Assembly (NCBI GenBank): GCA_036383515.1
Contig: DASVOE010000114.1
Span: 36,520 to 100,519 of the forward strand
Direction of reading: 5' to 3'
Length of the DNA stretch: 64,000 nt
Source: CADEDV01 sp036383515
Lineage (GTDB): Bacteria; Bacteroidota; Bacteroidia; Chitinophagales; Chitinophagaceae
This document shows, piece after piece, positions 38,301 to 47,097 of the stretch. The notes beneath the pieces were generated by a model that worked only from the letters and a program-made list of their open reading frames with translations, did not search any database and had not been told where the DNA came from. Numbering within the stretch: the stretch's first letter is position 1; the number at the start of each line of letters is the position of its first letter. The position numbers were made by a program, and so were the translations under genes.

Positions 38301-41300
38301 TATAATAAACAGGAAAATCTTTAGCCGTATAAAACTGTGTCACCTGTTTGCCAATACCTGACCGGGATTTTTTACCCGCCGGGATATCGCCTTTTTTCAG
38401 GGAACGAACCGTAACCTTACTATAACCAACCAACGGCGCCGGGAAAAAAGCATCCAGCACCGGCATTTCAATAGCGCCATACGAAGTGGGGCCCAATGGT
38501 ATTTTATTCTCCACCTGCACCATGGTTTGAAAGGGATTCTCTTCACCACCGATGGATGGTTCATAAGAGGCTACACCACTACTGATCGTTCTTTCAACAC
38601 CGTTAAATATTTCAGTGGTCTCATAATTATATTCCTGGCCATACTCTGATGCATATTGACCGGTGATCATCGCCTGCCAGTTATCCTTTAGCTTTACTGA
38701 TTTTACCCGTTGCCCGCCTCCGTATTTGTATCCATCAGGATCATTTAAGCGAACAAATGATTTACCAGGGATAAAAAATTTTGCCTTGTTTTTTTCCCGC
38801 AACCTGTTGATCGGATCTTTAAACGCCTCTGTAATGGAAGTGAACATTCCCTCCAGCATTTTTGCAACCTGCGACAATGGTGGCTCGCCAGCAATATCAT
38901 AAGAAGGCTCATAAGCCTGGCCGGGCAATTGTTCACGTAGATAAGACAGGGCAGTCAACGTAAGAGGACTATGACCATCTACTGTATTAATCTTTACCCA
39001 GATATGCGTATCATCATACTTGTCGTAATCGGCAATCGTTGCATAAGAGTTGACGTATTCCTCTCCTTTTGGCATTTGCACTTTTAATTTAAATGCCAGT
39101 TGGCTAACTCCCTGCAAATATTTTTGAAGAACTTCCTGTTTATTGGCACAGGGACTGGGAACTTTTATAAACACATAATCATTTTCGCCAAACTCAGGGA
39201 TGCCTGATGCACTAATAGAAGTTCCATATAACTGGTTGCTGAATGCCGTCGGTGATTTTCCAAGTCCAACGATCTCCATCATCGTCGCAGCCCGTTTGTT
39301 TTGAACAAAGGCATAATCATCACTTTCATATTCTACTTCCAGTTGCCCGCCTGAGGGCAACAGTATTTTTTTCAAAGCCCAGGGAGCTGCGTTTTGATTG
39401 GCAGCAGATTTATCCTGTAATGAATAAGGATAATTGGAGTTTTTTAATTGACCGGGATTGGAGCTTTTGGATTTATAATTTCCCCAGCGGTCTGCAGCAT
39501 TGAACTCATAGTTTGGATTATTGCCATAGGAAAAAGCATATTTATTTTTATTGATCCTGTTCTTCCCATTAAAGGTGAAATAGATACTATCCAGAGTAAG
39601 CTTTCCACCACCTGAAGTATTATCCGGCGTGCCCAGGCATAGCGTATAGCTGTAAGCAAACCATACTGTTTTAACCGGCTTTGCAGTAGCAAGTCCATTT
39701 TTTTTCAGGTCAGCTTTGCTATAGAGATCAATTTTTTTAAGCCTTTTTAATGAATTGTCATTACTGTTAACACCATTCAATTCACCAGCAGCACCCTTTC
39801 CATCGACTCTGTCCTCGACCGTAAAAAGGGCGATCATTGTTTTTGATTCGATGGAATGAACATACCATGATTCCCGTTTGCCATAAGAAACCAAACCTTT
39901 ATCATCCTTGATTTCTGTACGATTGCCCCCGTTAAAATTTGCAGTGTACCCTGTTGTAAGAGGTGTTCTCCACTCGTGATCGTTGAATTTGCTGTAATTA
40001 AATTTTACAGCATTGCCCAAATCATCTTCTGTGATACCGTTGCCCGTCACATCCACATAGTCAGGAGATAATAAACCAGACAAAAGGAAAGAATGCGCAT
40101 AAGGGGGCGTTTCTGTTATTTGCAAATAACCATCTTTAGTGTTGTGTGTATTTACGGTGGTTGCATCGCCTGGGTCAAAATTCACCTGGTCAGTTCCCGA
40201 TTCTGTATTATTTGGATCAGCTCCTGATTCTGTATTATTTACAGAAAAGCTAAAATCCTTTTGTGTCCTATTGTATACGGGAATGCCATACACATATCTT
40301 TTACCATCAGCCTCGGTTACATTTACCTGTGAGATATGATGCTTTTTGCGATACTCACTTACTCTTTTTATTATTGCAAATTGCAAATTGTTTTCACCAT
40401 CTAAGATACTGGTAGAGTTATAATTTTTGATAGCCGTATCAAGCCCTATTACAGTAGCTTCCTCTGCGGTTAAAAAACTGGTGACCTGTGTTCTTTTTTT
40501 ACGCTCAGCAAAATCAGGTTTTAACATGCTTGAAGTATCAACCAGTTTATTGTCCTTTGAAAACTGTTCTAAAATCGGTTCAAGGGAAGGAGAATAATTA
40601 TTACCGCCCAATTTGTAGCGAACCAGGTCGGTGCCTCCGATTTTTTCAAATTGGTTGGCTGTCAATACACTTGTTTCCCCGGGATTTCTGAAGTAAACAT
40701 TTTCCTGTGTGCCTGATGCATCTTTAAACTGAACTGCATTGTGAAGCTTGTTGTTATTATTCCATTCACTGATGTAGGAAGGAGTTTTTACCGTATTAAA
40801 ATTGCCGCCATAATGACCTGGGGGGCCAACATCGGCCCCAAGGCTCAAACTTTTATCCTGCGAGCGGGTATAGTTATCCCGGACATATCCATGATCGTTG
40901 CGATAAGCCCTCACAGATCCTCCTGTTCCTTCCCCTTGTATAGAAAATACATCATAAGAATATTGCGGAGCAGATATAACAGGTGTATTAGGCGTTACCT
41001 CGTTGTCATTAAACCTTGTAAAATCCATAACAGCATTCGGATTGTTCTGCGCTTTCTGATAATAGAGATATCCGACTAATGGTTTTTTTTGTATCCTGTC
41101 TTTAAAGGCTACTTCTGCTTTTTGTATATACACTTCTGCTTCTACAGAACCATAGCCCCCAAACATTCCTATTCCTAACTGAAAGCGGCCAGCACCTGCA
41201 GAATTAGTTACCGGCATTCGAAGAGAAGGTATATAGCTTGGTTTTACAAAACTGATACTGGTAGAAAAAATAGTAGCGTTCCTGCTTCCATCACTATACG

Positions 41301-42294
41301 TATCTAATTGCCTATCGTTAGCATATCTTACCGATAAATCATTAAAGCTCACCTGGTCACTAATTTGCAAAGACTTAATCCCTGTTCTTGAATTGTAGCT
41401 TGTAGCAAGAGATAGTCCGTTTGAAATACTTGATGTGCCACGATGGGCTGAAGCTGTCAATGAAACATTTGGTGATAATGTAAATCCATTTCTGGAACTG
41501 AGATTAACGTTAAGACCGCCTCCTACAGCTAAACTGGCATTTTTTTCAGCATTTGCCTTCCCGGCTATTTTAAAACTTGTTGTTCCCTTCAATCCCAAAT
41601 CCATGGCAGGTCCGAGATAATTGTTAAATGAAACACCAAGAGAGGCACCTACGCTTCCGGAAAAATTTTCAAAAGGAGATTCTTTAATACCATATAATTC
41701 CAGATCGGCTCCCACACTTAGACCCCATGTTTTATTCGGCTTCATATCCTGGGTCTGTATCAACGTATCCTCTCCGTTAAAATCATCCGGCACCCCTCTC
41801 ATATTCCGGTTTACCGTTCCGGGATTAATATTCCAGCCCAACCCTACCCAGCTAGCTTCCTGTTCCATCGTAATACTGCCATCGTAAAAAATATTGATGG
41901 GATAACCACCTACATCCATCAAAGGAATATTATAGCTAAAGTCACCGGTAAAAAGATTCACCATATTATCAGCACTAGCTGATTTAAATGATGACATTTC
42001 CGGTGAGGCTGGTCCGCCAATATCCGCTTTCGTGGAAGTCGCATTAATAACAGGATTTTTTTTCTCTCTGTTTTCTGTTTTATTATTAATACGCTTTTCA
42101 ATAGCAGGATCATTACTGCTAAACCCGGAAAAACTAACTGGATCAGGAGATGCCAGCTTCCTGACTGGCATTTCCCTTCTTGAAAAACCAGTAGTTGCTG
42201 AATTGCCATAAACAGGCGCAATACCGCTCAAAAAGACCAGGAAAAGTAAATAAGCAATATGTTTAGGATACCTCGTAGCAAGTAACTGAATCAT
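35386..42294 (-). CDS. Giant exported SpvB/YD-type protein of the RHS operon
   Basis: A 2302-residue protein with a signal peptide ending near GIAPVYGNS. Residues about 105-160 hold NLFTGDFSYNIPLMDVGG and ASWVGLGWNINPGTVNRNMRG, the hallmark N-terminal segment of Bacteroidota RHS-like shell proteins. A very long beta-rich body follows, and the C-terminus ends with YD-like repeats (YVYDPVSLRLTSELDANNY and FYEYDEEGGLIRTKAETKEG). Unlike the RHS toxin, it stops straight after the YD repeats, with no toxin tip. Together the two may form one cocoon-like shell or act as carrier and cargo. It follows the 355-residue gene by 22 nt. Confidence 0.85.
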   Translation of the reverse strand: MIQLLATRYPKHIAYLLFLVFLSGIAPVYGNSATTGFSRREMPVRKLASPDPVSFSGFSSNDPAIEKRINNKTENREKKNPVINATSTKADIGGPASPEMSSFKSASADNMVNLFTGDFSYNIPLMDVGGYPINIFYDGSITMEQEASWVGLGWNINPGTVNRNMRGVPDDFNGEDTLIQTQDMKPNKTWGLSVGADLELYGIKESPFENFSGSVGASLGVSFNNYLGPAMDLGLKGTTSFKIAGKANAEKNASLAVGGGLNVNLSSRNGFTLSPNVSLTASAHRGTSSISNGLSLATSYNSRTGIKSLQISDQVSFNDLSVRYANDRQLDTYSDGSRNATIFSTSISFVKPSYIPSLRMPVTNSAGAGRFQLGIGMFGGYGSVEAEVYIQKAEVAFKDRIQKKPLVGYLYYQKAQNNPNAVMDFTRFNDNEVTPNTPVISAPQYSYDVFSIQGEGTGGSVRAYRNDHGYVRDNYTRSQDKSLSLGADVGPPGHYGGNFNTVKTPSYISEWNNNNKLHNAVQFKDASGTQENVYFRNPGETSVLTANQFEKIGGTDLVRYKLGGNNYSPSLEPILEQFSKDNKLVDTSSMLKPDFAERKKRTQVTSFLTAEEATVIGLDTAIKNYNSTSILDGENNLQFAIIKRVSEYRKKHHISQVNVTEADGKRYVYGIPVYNRTQKDFSFSVNNTESGADPNNTESGTDQVNFDPGDATTVNTHNTKDGYLQITETPPYAHSFLLSGLLSPDYVDVTGNGITEDDLGNAVKFNYSKFNDHEWRTPLTTGYTANFNGGNRTEIKDDKGLVSYGKRESWYVHSIESKTMIALFTVEDRVDGKGAAGELNGVNSNDNSLKRLKKIDLYSKADLKKNGLATAKPVKTVWFAYSYTLCLGTPDNTSGGGKLTLDSIYFTFNGKNRINKNKYAFSYGNNPNYEFNAADRWGNYKSKSSNPGQLKNSNYPYSLQDKSAANQNAAPWALKKILLPSGGQLEVEYESDDYAFVQNKRAATMMEIVGLGKSPTAFSNQLYGTSISASGIPEFGENDYVFIKVPSPCANKQEVLQKYLQGVSQLAFKLKVQMPKGEEYVNSYATIADYDKYDDTHIWVKINTVDGHSPLTLTALSYLREQLPGQAYEPSYDIAGEPPLSQVAKMLEGMFTSITEAFKDPINRLREKNKAKFFIPGKSFVRLNDPDGYKYGGGQRVKSVKLKDNWQAMITGQYASEYGQEYNYETTEIFNGVERTISSGVASYEPSIGGEENPFQTMVQVENKIPLGPTSYGAIEMPVLDAFFPAPLVGYSKVTVRSLKKGDIPAGKKSRSGIGKQVTQFYTAKDFPVYYNHTSFDPSSDMQEHKASLTAFFYKYAFDSRALSQGFIVETNDMHGKMKSQASYPENDSTTRISYTENFYRNTGSKGLAEKFDFVYASEGGVIKEGNMGIDVELMTDTREFSVQSKSLEIQGQVDLVFPFIPPLWVPFIWGVAGESENTYRAVTTTKVVNYHSILDSVVVIDKGSQVSTKNLVYDAETGDVVVNRTNNEFDQPIYSVNYPAYWAYSGMGLAYKNIDAVYSGVKFRDGKITEGITPSEINKVFESGDELYLVNRGSVPTDNCGSKLPSVSVPMFWAFDKTKNASSLTNITPDIVFIDSVGRLANRDGVSLRVVRSGKRNMLSASVASAISMNDPRQTVVGNKKLVIDNVIVANSANKVINASAVEYKEKWQTDNDVIRKLKTVFDPNLCMTIEEVDCNGYLEKKINPYRKGLLGNFRTYRSMVFYENRAEIHPLAPTNLKQNGFLSNFKLYWDFNSANNLVPDNTNTKWVWNSQITRVNAKGMELETKDALNIYTSAQYGYNKTTPVAIANNARYNEMFYEGFEDKDYLESINKAAVNICTKKHIDFAGMTNSQIINSSQPGFNAHSGNNVMEIAGNIAVKNIAVSAVVNDEFSLINQTATTEGLFEQGGNIYTIAEFPANPISGAISGSSSWGQGGLVTPASDFLCKLSAHIVSHPDDGLNYSYAYRLTDYFEIENDGVYTFKKNLSSTEPGTSVPNMIITITSVNDGTVIPYTFLSQTVISPISHEIRYSICLKKGIYKVESVCEGEYNVACNERDCFGRPTFNHSLKFEFLPNPVSYKSISTQTGCAYTKPIAASELMLNPVFSIPSNKKMVFSAWVRESNILVSSYANNEVQIDFGSGNTNNNTIKPTGPIIEGWQRYEGYFTAPSTVSEMNLKFVNNSGQPIYFDDIRIHPFNANMKSYVYDPVSLRLTSELDANNYASFYEYDEEGGLIRTKAETKEGIKTINETRSFKQRGIKEVQ

Positions 42295-42316
42295 AAAGAG
42301 TCGGTTGGTTAGTTGG

Positions 42317-43384
42317 TTATTTTATACTAAAGAATGCTTTGTATTTTTTGTTTTGCTGATCAGTGATCTCGACAAAATAAATCTCGCCCTGGCGGAAATG
42401 ATTGTTTAACTCGAAATGGAGAAAATTATCTCCGTAAATGATCTTCTGCTTTTTCTGCTGCACCATTTTTCCTTCTGCATTCAGGAACCGGATTACTATT
42501 TCATGTTCTTTATCAAAAGAATAATATTTGATCTTCAGGTTATTGCCAGGGATATAGTTTATCCCCGATTCATCACTATTATTCCTCAATAAAACATAGG
42601 CATCATTTATTGCTTCTGTTTTTGCAGAATCTTTCGCAATACTGAAAGTCCATACATCTGTTGTGGCAGCATAATTCAAACCGTTTCTTGCCGTCACCTG
42701 CCACGCATAGGTTTTACCTGCCTGCAACCTGGAATAAGAAGATGGATAATTTTCATACGGTACTTTGAGATGCCCCTTTGTATACACCGGTGTGTTATAT
42801 AAAATAGCTTCCTTTGCAGACTGCCCCTCCAGTATCTCTGCCACTGCTATATCATAATTTAAATTATCAAACATATCCAGCGGAGCAGGTGGCACCCATG
42901 TTAACTGCGGATAGACCGTATGCAGTACTGATTTATCGGAAGGCGTATTTAACAGCGGCGGACTTAACGGGTTAATATTTATTCGTACACATTCTTCTGT
43001 TAATGTTTCTACTTTTTCACCTGCACCCCGCGCAATAGTATAACAAGCTATATATGAACCAAGCGGTAAATAGTTCGTGTTAAATCCACTCATCCCATAA
43101 TTATACTGTACAGGTTGCACATCCCTAATGCCAAGCATCTTAATGCCTTTCCCCAGTAAAATATTCCGCGTACCGGCTGATAAAACAGGTTGGCCTGTAA
43201 CAGCATCCTGGAGATTCAAAAAAATAGTCACGTCCTGCGTTGCATTACTGTTATTGGCTAATACCAGGTTCCACAACTGGTCCTTCTGCACCAGGCCCGC
43301 CGGTGGAAGTTGAACACTTAACGTTACCTGGGCCTGCAAAAACAACGGAACACAAAAAATAAACAGACTTATAATCTTGCTCAT
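42317..43384 (-). CDS. Exported Ig/fibronectin-like protein of the RHS operon
   Basis: A 355-residue protein with a signal peptide (ISLFIFCVPLFLQAQ). The mature start VTLSVQLPPAGLVQKDQLWN and the following beta-sandwich pattern recall TANFOR-like domains of Bacteroidota surface proteins, but I cannot confirm this. A second part contains PQLTWVPPAPLD and LQAGKTYAWQVTARNGLNYA, typical fibronectin type III strands. It starts 1 nt before the stop-proximal end of the OM-like gene (stop at 43386, start at 43384), so the two are closely coupled. Likely a periplasmic or surface accessory of the toxin system. Confidence 0.72.
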   Translation of the reverse strand: MSKIISLFIFCVPLFLQAQVTLSVQLPPAGLVQKDQLWNLVLANNSNATQDVTIFLNLQDAVTGQPVLSAGTRNILLGKGIKMLGIRDVQPVQYNYGMSGFNTNYLPLGSYIACYTIARGAGEKVETLTEECVRININPLSPPLLNTPSDKSVLHTVYPQLTWVPPAPLDMFDNLNYDIAVAEILEGQSAKEAILYNTPVYTKGHLKVPYENYPSSYSRLQAGKTYAWQVTARNGLNYAATTDVWTFSIAKDSAKTEAINDAYVLLRNNSDESGINYIPGNNLKIKYYSFDKEHEIVIRFLNAEGKMVQQKKQKIIYGDNFLHFELNNHFRQGEIYFVEITDQQNKKYKAFFSIK

Positions 43385-43385
43385 A

Positions 43386-45836
43386 TCAGAAATATTTAAA
43401 CCATGTTACCCTGCCTATCTCTACCGGGAACAATGTTTGATAGATGGTAGGCAAATAAGATTTTTCATATTGCAATTGTAATCCCCCCAATTTTTTCAAT
43501 TCTATTCCCAGTTGCGCCCGGCTTCCCCAATAACTATCTCCACTCATGATCTTATTGTACTTTACTCCGCCACCTATGCGAATAAATGAAGAAGGGGCAT
43601 AATCTGCATTGGCCTCCAACGTGGAAAATTGCATTTGCTCCTGGTCAGTATAAGTAAATAACCCCTGCAATTGGGCTTTGCCCAAAATAAAGGAATGCGA
43701 TATCATATAACTAATTCCTTTATATGCGATGAACCCTGAATCAGTCCCCTTGCTGGAATACCGGTTATACATCAGTGAAGAAATCATACGTATACTGCCT
43801 GCAGCGTAATTATGAATGATTGATCCGTTCATTATATAATAGGCGTTCTCCCTTATCCTTTCGTTATCGATGACATATAGTTGCGAGCCCGGGTAATAGC
43901 CTGCACTTAAGGTGGGCCATTTCGGAAACCTGGCATTCAATTGCAGGCTTTTGAAAACAGTACTTGTCCTGAATGTTTTTTCGGTAAAAGGATTGGTAAA
44001 ATCATTTCTCCTCAGCATAGCGATCAACTCTATTTTATCTTTTAAAAAGGATTGATCCAGTTTCAATAACCATGCAGTTTGATCCGTATTGTAAGTGAAC
44101 AGGCTGAATGATTGAAAATTCTGTCCCGTCTTTCTGTAAAATCCACTAACCCTTGTGTTGGTTTCTTTTAAAATGGTCTGACCTTTAATACTGATACCAA
44201 GGTTTGTGTTATCCGAAAAATTCAGAAGATCTTTCGACCTGTTATTATCTCGCCATCTTGCGCTGACCGGCCTTGTCGTTTTTGCAATTTCAGCGCTGAA
44301 GTTTGTGTTTTCATCTTTCTTCAAAATAGTTTCAAGGGAATACCCTGCAACATTCAGATGACTGGAAACAGTATCAGCAACAACACTCCCGTAGTTATAT
44401 TTTCTCCCGGTAAATGCAGAAAAAATGATCGCTCTTTTTTCTTTATCCCCAAGGCCTATTCTTGCCATTAGTAAGGTCTGGTCTTTTCTCCTGGAATTTC
44501 TTCCAAGAAAATCCCTGAAACCATAATCAATTTTTCCGGCTGCAACTGCCGCATAAATGCCGGGATTGTATTCCATATTCAAGCCTGTCAGGGATACGTT
44601 CCATGCCGTAAGCTCTGAGTAGTTTATTGCGGATCTTCCAATACCAATACTTTTTACGTTTGATAAAAAAGACTCCACACTCTTCTTTTTTTCGGCTGCA
44701 ATCTCATTTTCCATTGCAATCTTTTCCAATTCTCTTCGGCTTGTCGCTTTATAAATTTTTTGTCTTATAGTAGCAATATTTTTGGTAGCATCGTTTTTCA
44801 GGCTGTCTACTTTTACCTGTAGTCTTTGAATATTTTGTTGCAGGCTGTCCAGCTCTTTCTTTTTGCTGTCGATAAAATTGCTGTACTTACTGCTATTATC
44901 AATTAGTTTGCTGCTGTCGATCGCAACCGGGTACGTATTTTTATAGGTTAACTTTTCATTTAATGTTTTTATGTTTATCTCTGGTTGGGCTTGCTGAGTA
45001 GTTGCCCCATTCGTAAGTGCAATATTTTTATAATATTGCTTTTCTCTTTCTTCAATAATCCGTTGCAAAATATCCGGGTCACTTAATCTTGTTTTTAAAG
45101 AATTGTACCGGTCTATTTCTTCTTTAATAGCTGTCTCCAGCGTTTTAATGTCTGGTCTTTCAAGCTGTGCCACAGCAATCTTATTAAGTAATTGTTGTTT
45201 TAAATTCCTGGTATAGGCGTAACGATCAAACAGGAAGCCTGCATCAAAAAAATTTTTGAAATAAGGAGAGTTGCTCAGCCTTGTTGAAAGATTGAGCCTT
45301 AATGGATATTTATCTTTTACTACTATATTAAGCGAAGTCTGTACAGTGTGTTGCTGGAAATTATGCTGTGAAAAGGGTGTATCTATAAAAGAGCGGTAAA
45401 GAAAATCGTACTGAACATTTCCGGTGATTTTCAGAACAGGAGTCTTCTTTTCCGGCACCTTTGCCATGTTTGCAGAGATACCAGGCTCGCTTATATACAT
45501 TGTTATTTTAAATATTTTGCAAAACCTATTATATATCCATAACGTATCGTTGCTTTTATATACCCGGGGGTTAAAGTATCGGAAGCCTTCTACAATCGGC
45601 ATCGTATCCTGTATGCCAAACCCATTTACTATTCCCGTTTTCTGAATAACTGATGGCTGCATTTTTCTTGCAGAGCGTTTCTGTTTTTGTTTGAGAAACC
45701 CTTCTTTTTGTAATGAATTATCTAAATAGGAAACGGGAGAATGATTTGAATATAAAACCTTCGATAAGGTGTCCTGCCCATACATAGTATTAGCAAAGAG
45801 GATTACGCTTAACAATAATACAAGGCGGCCTATCAT
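43386..45836 (-). CDS. Putative outer-membrane barrel protein heading the RHS operon
   Basis: An 816-residue protein with a signal peptide (LLLSVILFANTMYGQ). Residues about 60-215 are beta-rich, about 225-410 are strongly helical and charged (IKTLETAIKEEIDRYNSLK, KKELDSLQQNIQRLQVKVDS), consistent with a long coiled coil, and about 420-816 show alternating amphipathic strands ending in WFKYF. A terminal Phe is common in outer-membrane barrels. As first gene of the operon it is a good candidate for the membrane component that anchors or exports the giant proteins downstream. No named family is recognised, so the role rests on architecture and position. Confidence 0.72.
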   Translation of the reverse strand: MIGRLVLLLSVILFANTMYGQDTLSKVLYSNHSPVSYLDNSLQKEGFLKQKQKRSARKMQPSVIQKTGIVNGFGIQDTMPIVEGFRYFNPRVYKSNDTLWIYNRFCKIFKITMYISEPGISANMAKVPEKKTPVLKITGNVQYDFLYRSFIDTPFSQHNFQQHTVQTSLNIVVKDKYPLRLNLSTRLSNSPYFKNFFDAGFLFDRYAYTRNLKQQLLNKIAVAQLERPDIKTLETAIKEEIDRYNSLKTRLSDPDILQRIIEEREKQYYKNIALTNGATTQQAQPEINIKTLNEKLTYKNTYPVAIDSSKLIDNSSKYSNFIDSKKKELDSLQQNIQRLQVKVDSLKNDATKNIATIRQKIYKATSRRELEKIAMENEIAAEKKKSVESFLSNVKSIGIGRSAINYSELTAWNVSLTGLNMEYNPGIYAAVAAGKIDYGFRDFLGRNSRRKDQTLLMARIGLGDKEKRAIIFSAFTGRKYNYGSVVADTVSSHLNVAGYSLETILKKDENTNFSAEIAKTTRPVSARWRDNNRSKDLLNFSDNTNLGISIKGQTILKETNTRVSGFYRKTGQNFQSFSLFTYNTDQTAWLLKLDQSFLKDKIELIAMLRRNDFTNPFTEKTFRTSTVFKSLQLNARFPKWPTLSAGYYPGSQLYVIDNERIRENAYYIMNGSIIHNYAAGSIRMISSLMYNRYSSKGTDSGFIAYKGISYMISHSFILGKAQLQGLFTYTDQEQMQFSTLEANADYAPSSFIRIGGGVKYNKIMSGDSYWGSRAQLGIELKKLGGLQLQYEKSYLPTIYQTLFPVEIGRVTWFKYF

Positions 45837-45870
45837 TAGTCTGGTTGAAAGATCTCAGGTTAAGAGGATG

Positions 45871-45901
45871 CAATGGTAAGGGAGTTCCTTTAATCTTTCA
45901 A
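45871..45901 (-). promoter_or_regulatory. Predicted promoter of the RHS toxin operon
   Basis: On the minus strand, TTG at 45901-45899 and TACCATTG at 45878-45871 are separated by 20 nt. This fits the Bacteroidota consensus of a -33 TTG and a -7 TAnnTTTG with one mismatch. The predicted start site near 45865 leaves about 30 nt before the ATG at 45836. Confidence 0.5.
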
Positions 45902-45918
45902 TACCACTAAGTGGTATT
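45900..45918. promoter_or_regulatory. Perfect 9-bp palindrome overlapping the -33 element
   Basis: AATACCACT (45900-45908), a single central A, and AGTGGTATT (45910-45918) form a perfect inverted repeat. It overlaps the -33 TTG of the predicted toxin-operon promoter by two bases, the usual place for a repressor or activator dimer. Confidence 0.5.
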
Positions 45919-46096
45919 ATGCAAAAATTGGTAATTCTACTCGTGAAAATTCGGAAAATACAACTATGCTTCTTGGTTATACTTCTGTATGGGTCGAAGC
46001 CGTATTTATTTGCTTCTAAGTGAAAACTCTTATCTGTATCTTCTTCGGATAAGACTCTGTAATTCAGAATTGCAGAAGAAAAATTTTTGAAATGAC

Positions 46097-46113
46097 GGGT
46101 GTACTTTACACCC
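46097..46113. terminator. Hairpin downstream of the NUMOD gene
   Basis: GGGTGTA (46097-46103) and TACACCC (46107-46113) form a 7-bp stem with a 3-nt loop, 64 nt after the stop of the minus-strand gene at 46177. On the minus strand it is followed by a T-rich but imperfect tract, so termination is plausible only. Confidence 0.4.
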
Positions 46114-46176
46114 TTATTAAATAATTCACCGCTACAACTTTTATAGCCAACTTTTCATAAATGGAGGCAGACCGGT

Positions 46177-47004
46177 TTATCCCCATTTCCACTTATATCC
46201 TTTGCAGGTGTGGCATTTCTTTTTTAGCACTTTGCGCAGATTACTATTGGTGGCTCCGACCTTTGTAGCAGCCTGGTTTAAACTTGGGAATATTTTTAAT
46301 TGCTTCCCTTTCAGTGAAAGTTGAATAACTTTTTTGGGGTAATTTGTTAATGGTTTGGCAAGAGGTTTTGTTTTTTTGAGATCGCCTTTCTGCCACAGAT
46401 AACCTTTGTAATAGTGGGGCCATTTATCCAGTACAGCATATATTCTGGAAGGATGACCTCCCAATGCTACTGCTGCTTCATTCATGCTATTATAGGTTCT
46501 TACTTTATTTCCGTCAAGATTAAATTGTGTTACTTTTTGTATTCGGGGAGTACGGCCTTTTTCAATTGTCTTTTTCATCTTAACACTGTTTGTTGTCAGG
46601 ATCAGATTGGAAGGATGAATATTCAGACCATCACCATCCCTATATTGAATGATCTGCTTTATCTCATCTATCTGGAATTGTTTTATGAATAAATAATACA
46701 CCAACCTTGCTGTACGAAATACCTTCCGGTAATTATCCTGCTGCACACCGAAAGCAAGGTAATTTAAGGTATCACCGTTATAAAGGCTTTCTATCGTTAT
46801 GACTTGTTGCCATAATATTTTTTCTTTTCTATAACCATCTTTACCAAAATTTAAGGAAACCCATTGACCGGATGCTTTTACCCTACCATAATTTGAGACT
46901 TCATAGTTTTCCCACTCCGGAATTTCTTTCCATTTTTCGCCAAGCAGGTCTTTAAGGGATTTATTTTGGAAGGGATATTTCTTTATAATTACTTTTCCCA
47001 TCAT
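46177..47004 (-). CDS. NUMOD4/HNH-like/NUMOD1 protein with degenerate nuclease motif
   Basis: A 275-residue protein laid out like a free-standing homing-endonuclease relative. NUMOD4 is seen at about 25-50 (WKEIPEWENYEVSNYGRVKA). An HNH-like region lies at about 95-145 (TARLVYYLF then QYRDGDGLNIHPSNLILTT). Two NUMOD1 DNA-binding modules follow at about 155-205 (VTQFNLDGNKVRTYNSMNEA) and 224-272 (VIQLSLKGKQLKIFPSLNQA). In active members the central motif reads roughly VNHIDGNKLNN; here the catalytic His position is Tyr. The protein may still bind DNA but probably does not cut it. It sits next to relics of a conjugative element. Confidence 0.8.
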   Translation of the reverse strand: MMGKVIIKKYPFQNKSLKDLLGEKWKEIPEWENYEVSNYGRVKASGQWVSLNFGKDGYRKEKILWQQVITIESLYNGDTLNYLAFGVQQDNYRKVFRTARLVYYLFIKQFQIDEIKQIIQYRDGDGLNIHPSNLILTTNSVKMKKTIEKGRTPRIQKVTQFNLDGNKVRTYNSMNEAAVALGGHPSRIYAVLDKWPHYYKGYLWQKGDLKKTKPLAKPLTNYPKKVIQLSLKGKQLKIFPSLNQAATKVGATNSNLRKVLKKKCHTCKGYKWKWG

Positions 47005-47097
47005 TCAAAGATAAATCCTGCTTTTTATGAAGTAAATGTTGCAAGCAATTATGTTTTCGTTTGAACCATTGAATAAAGACCCGTGAATGCATTTGGT

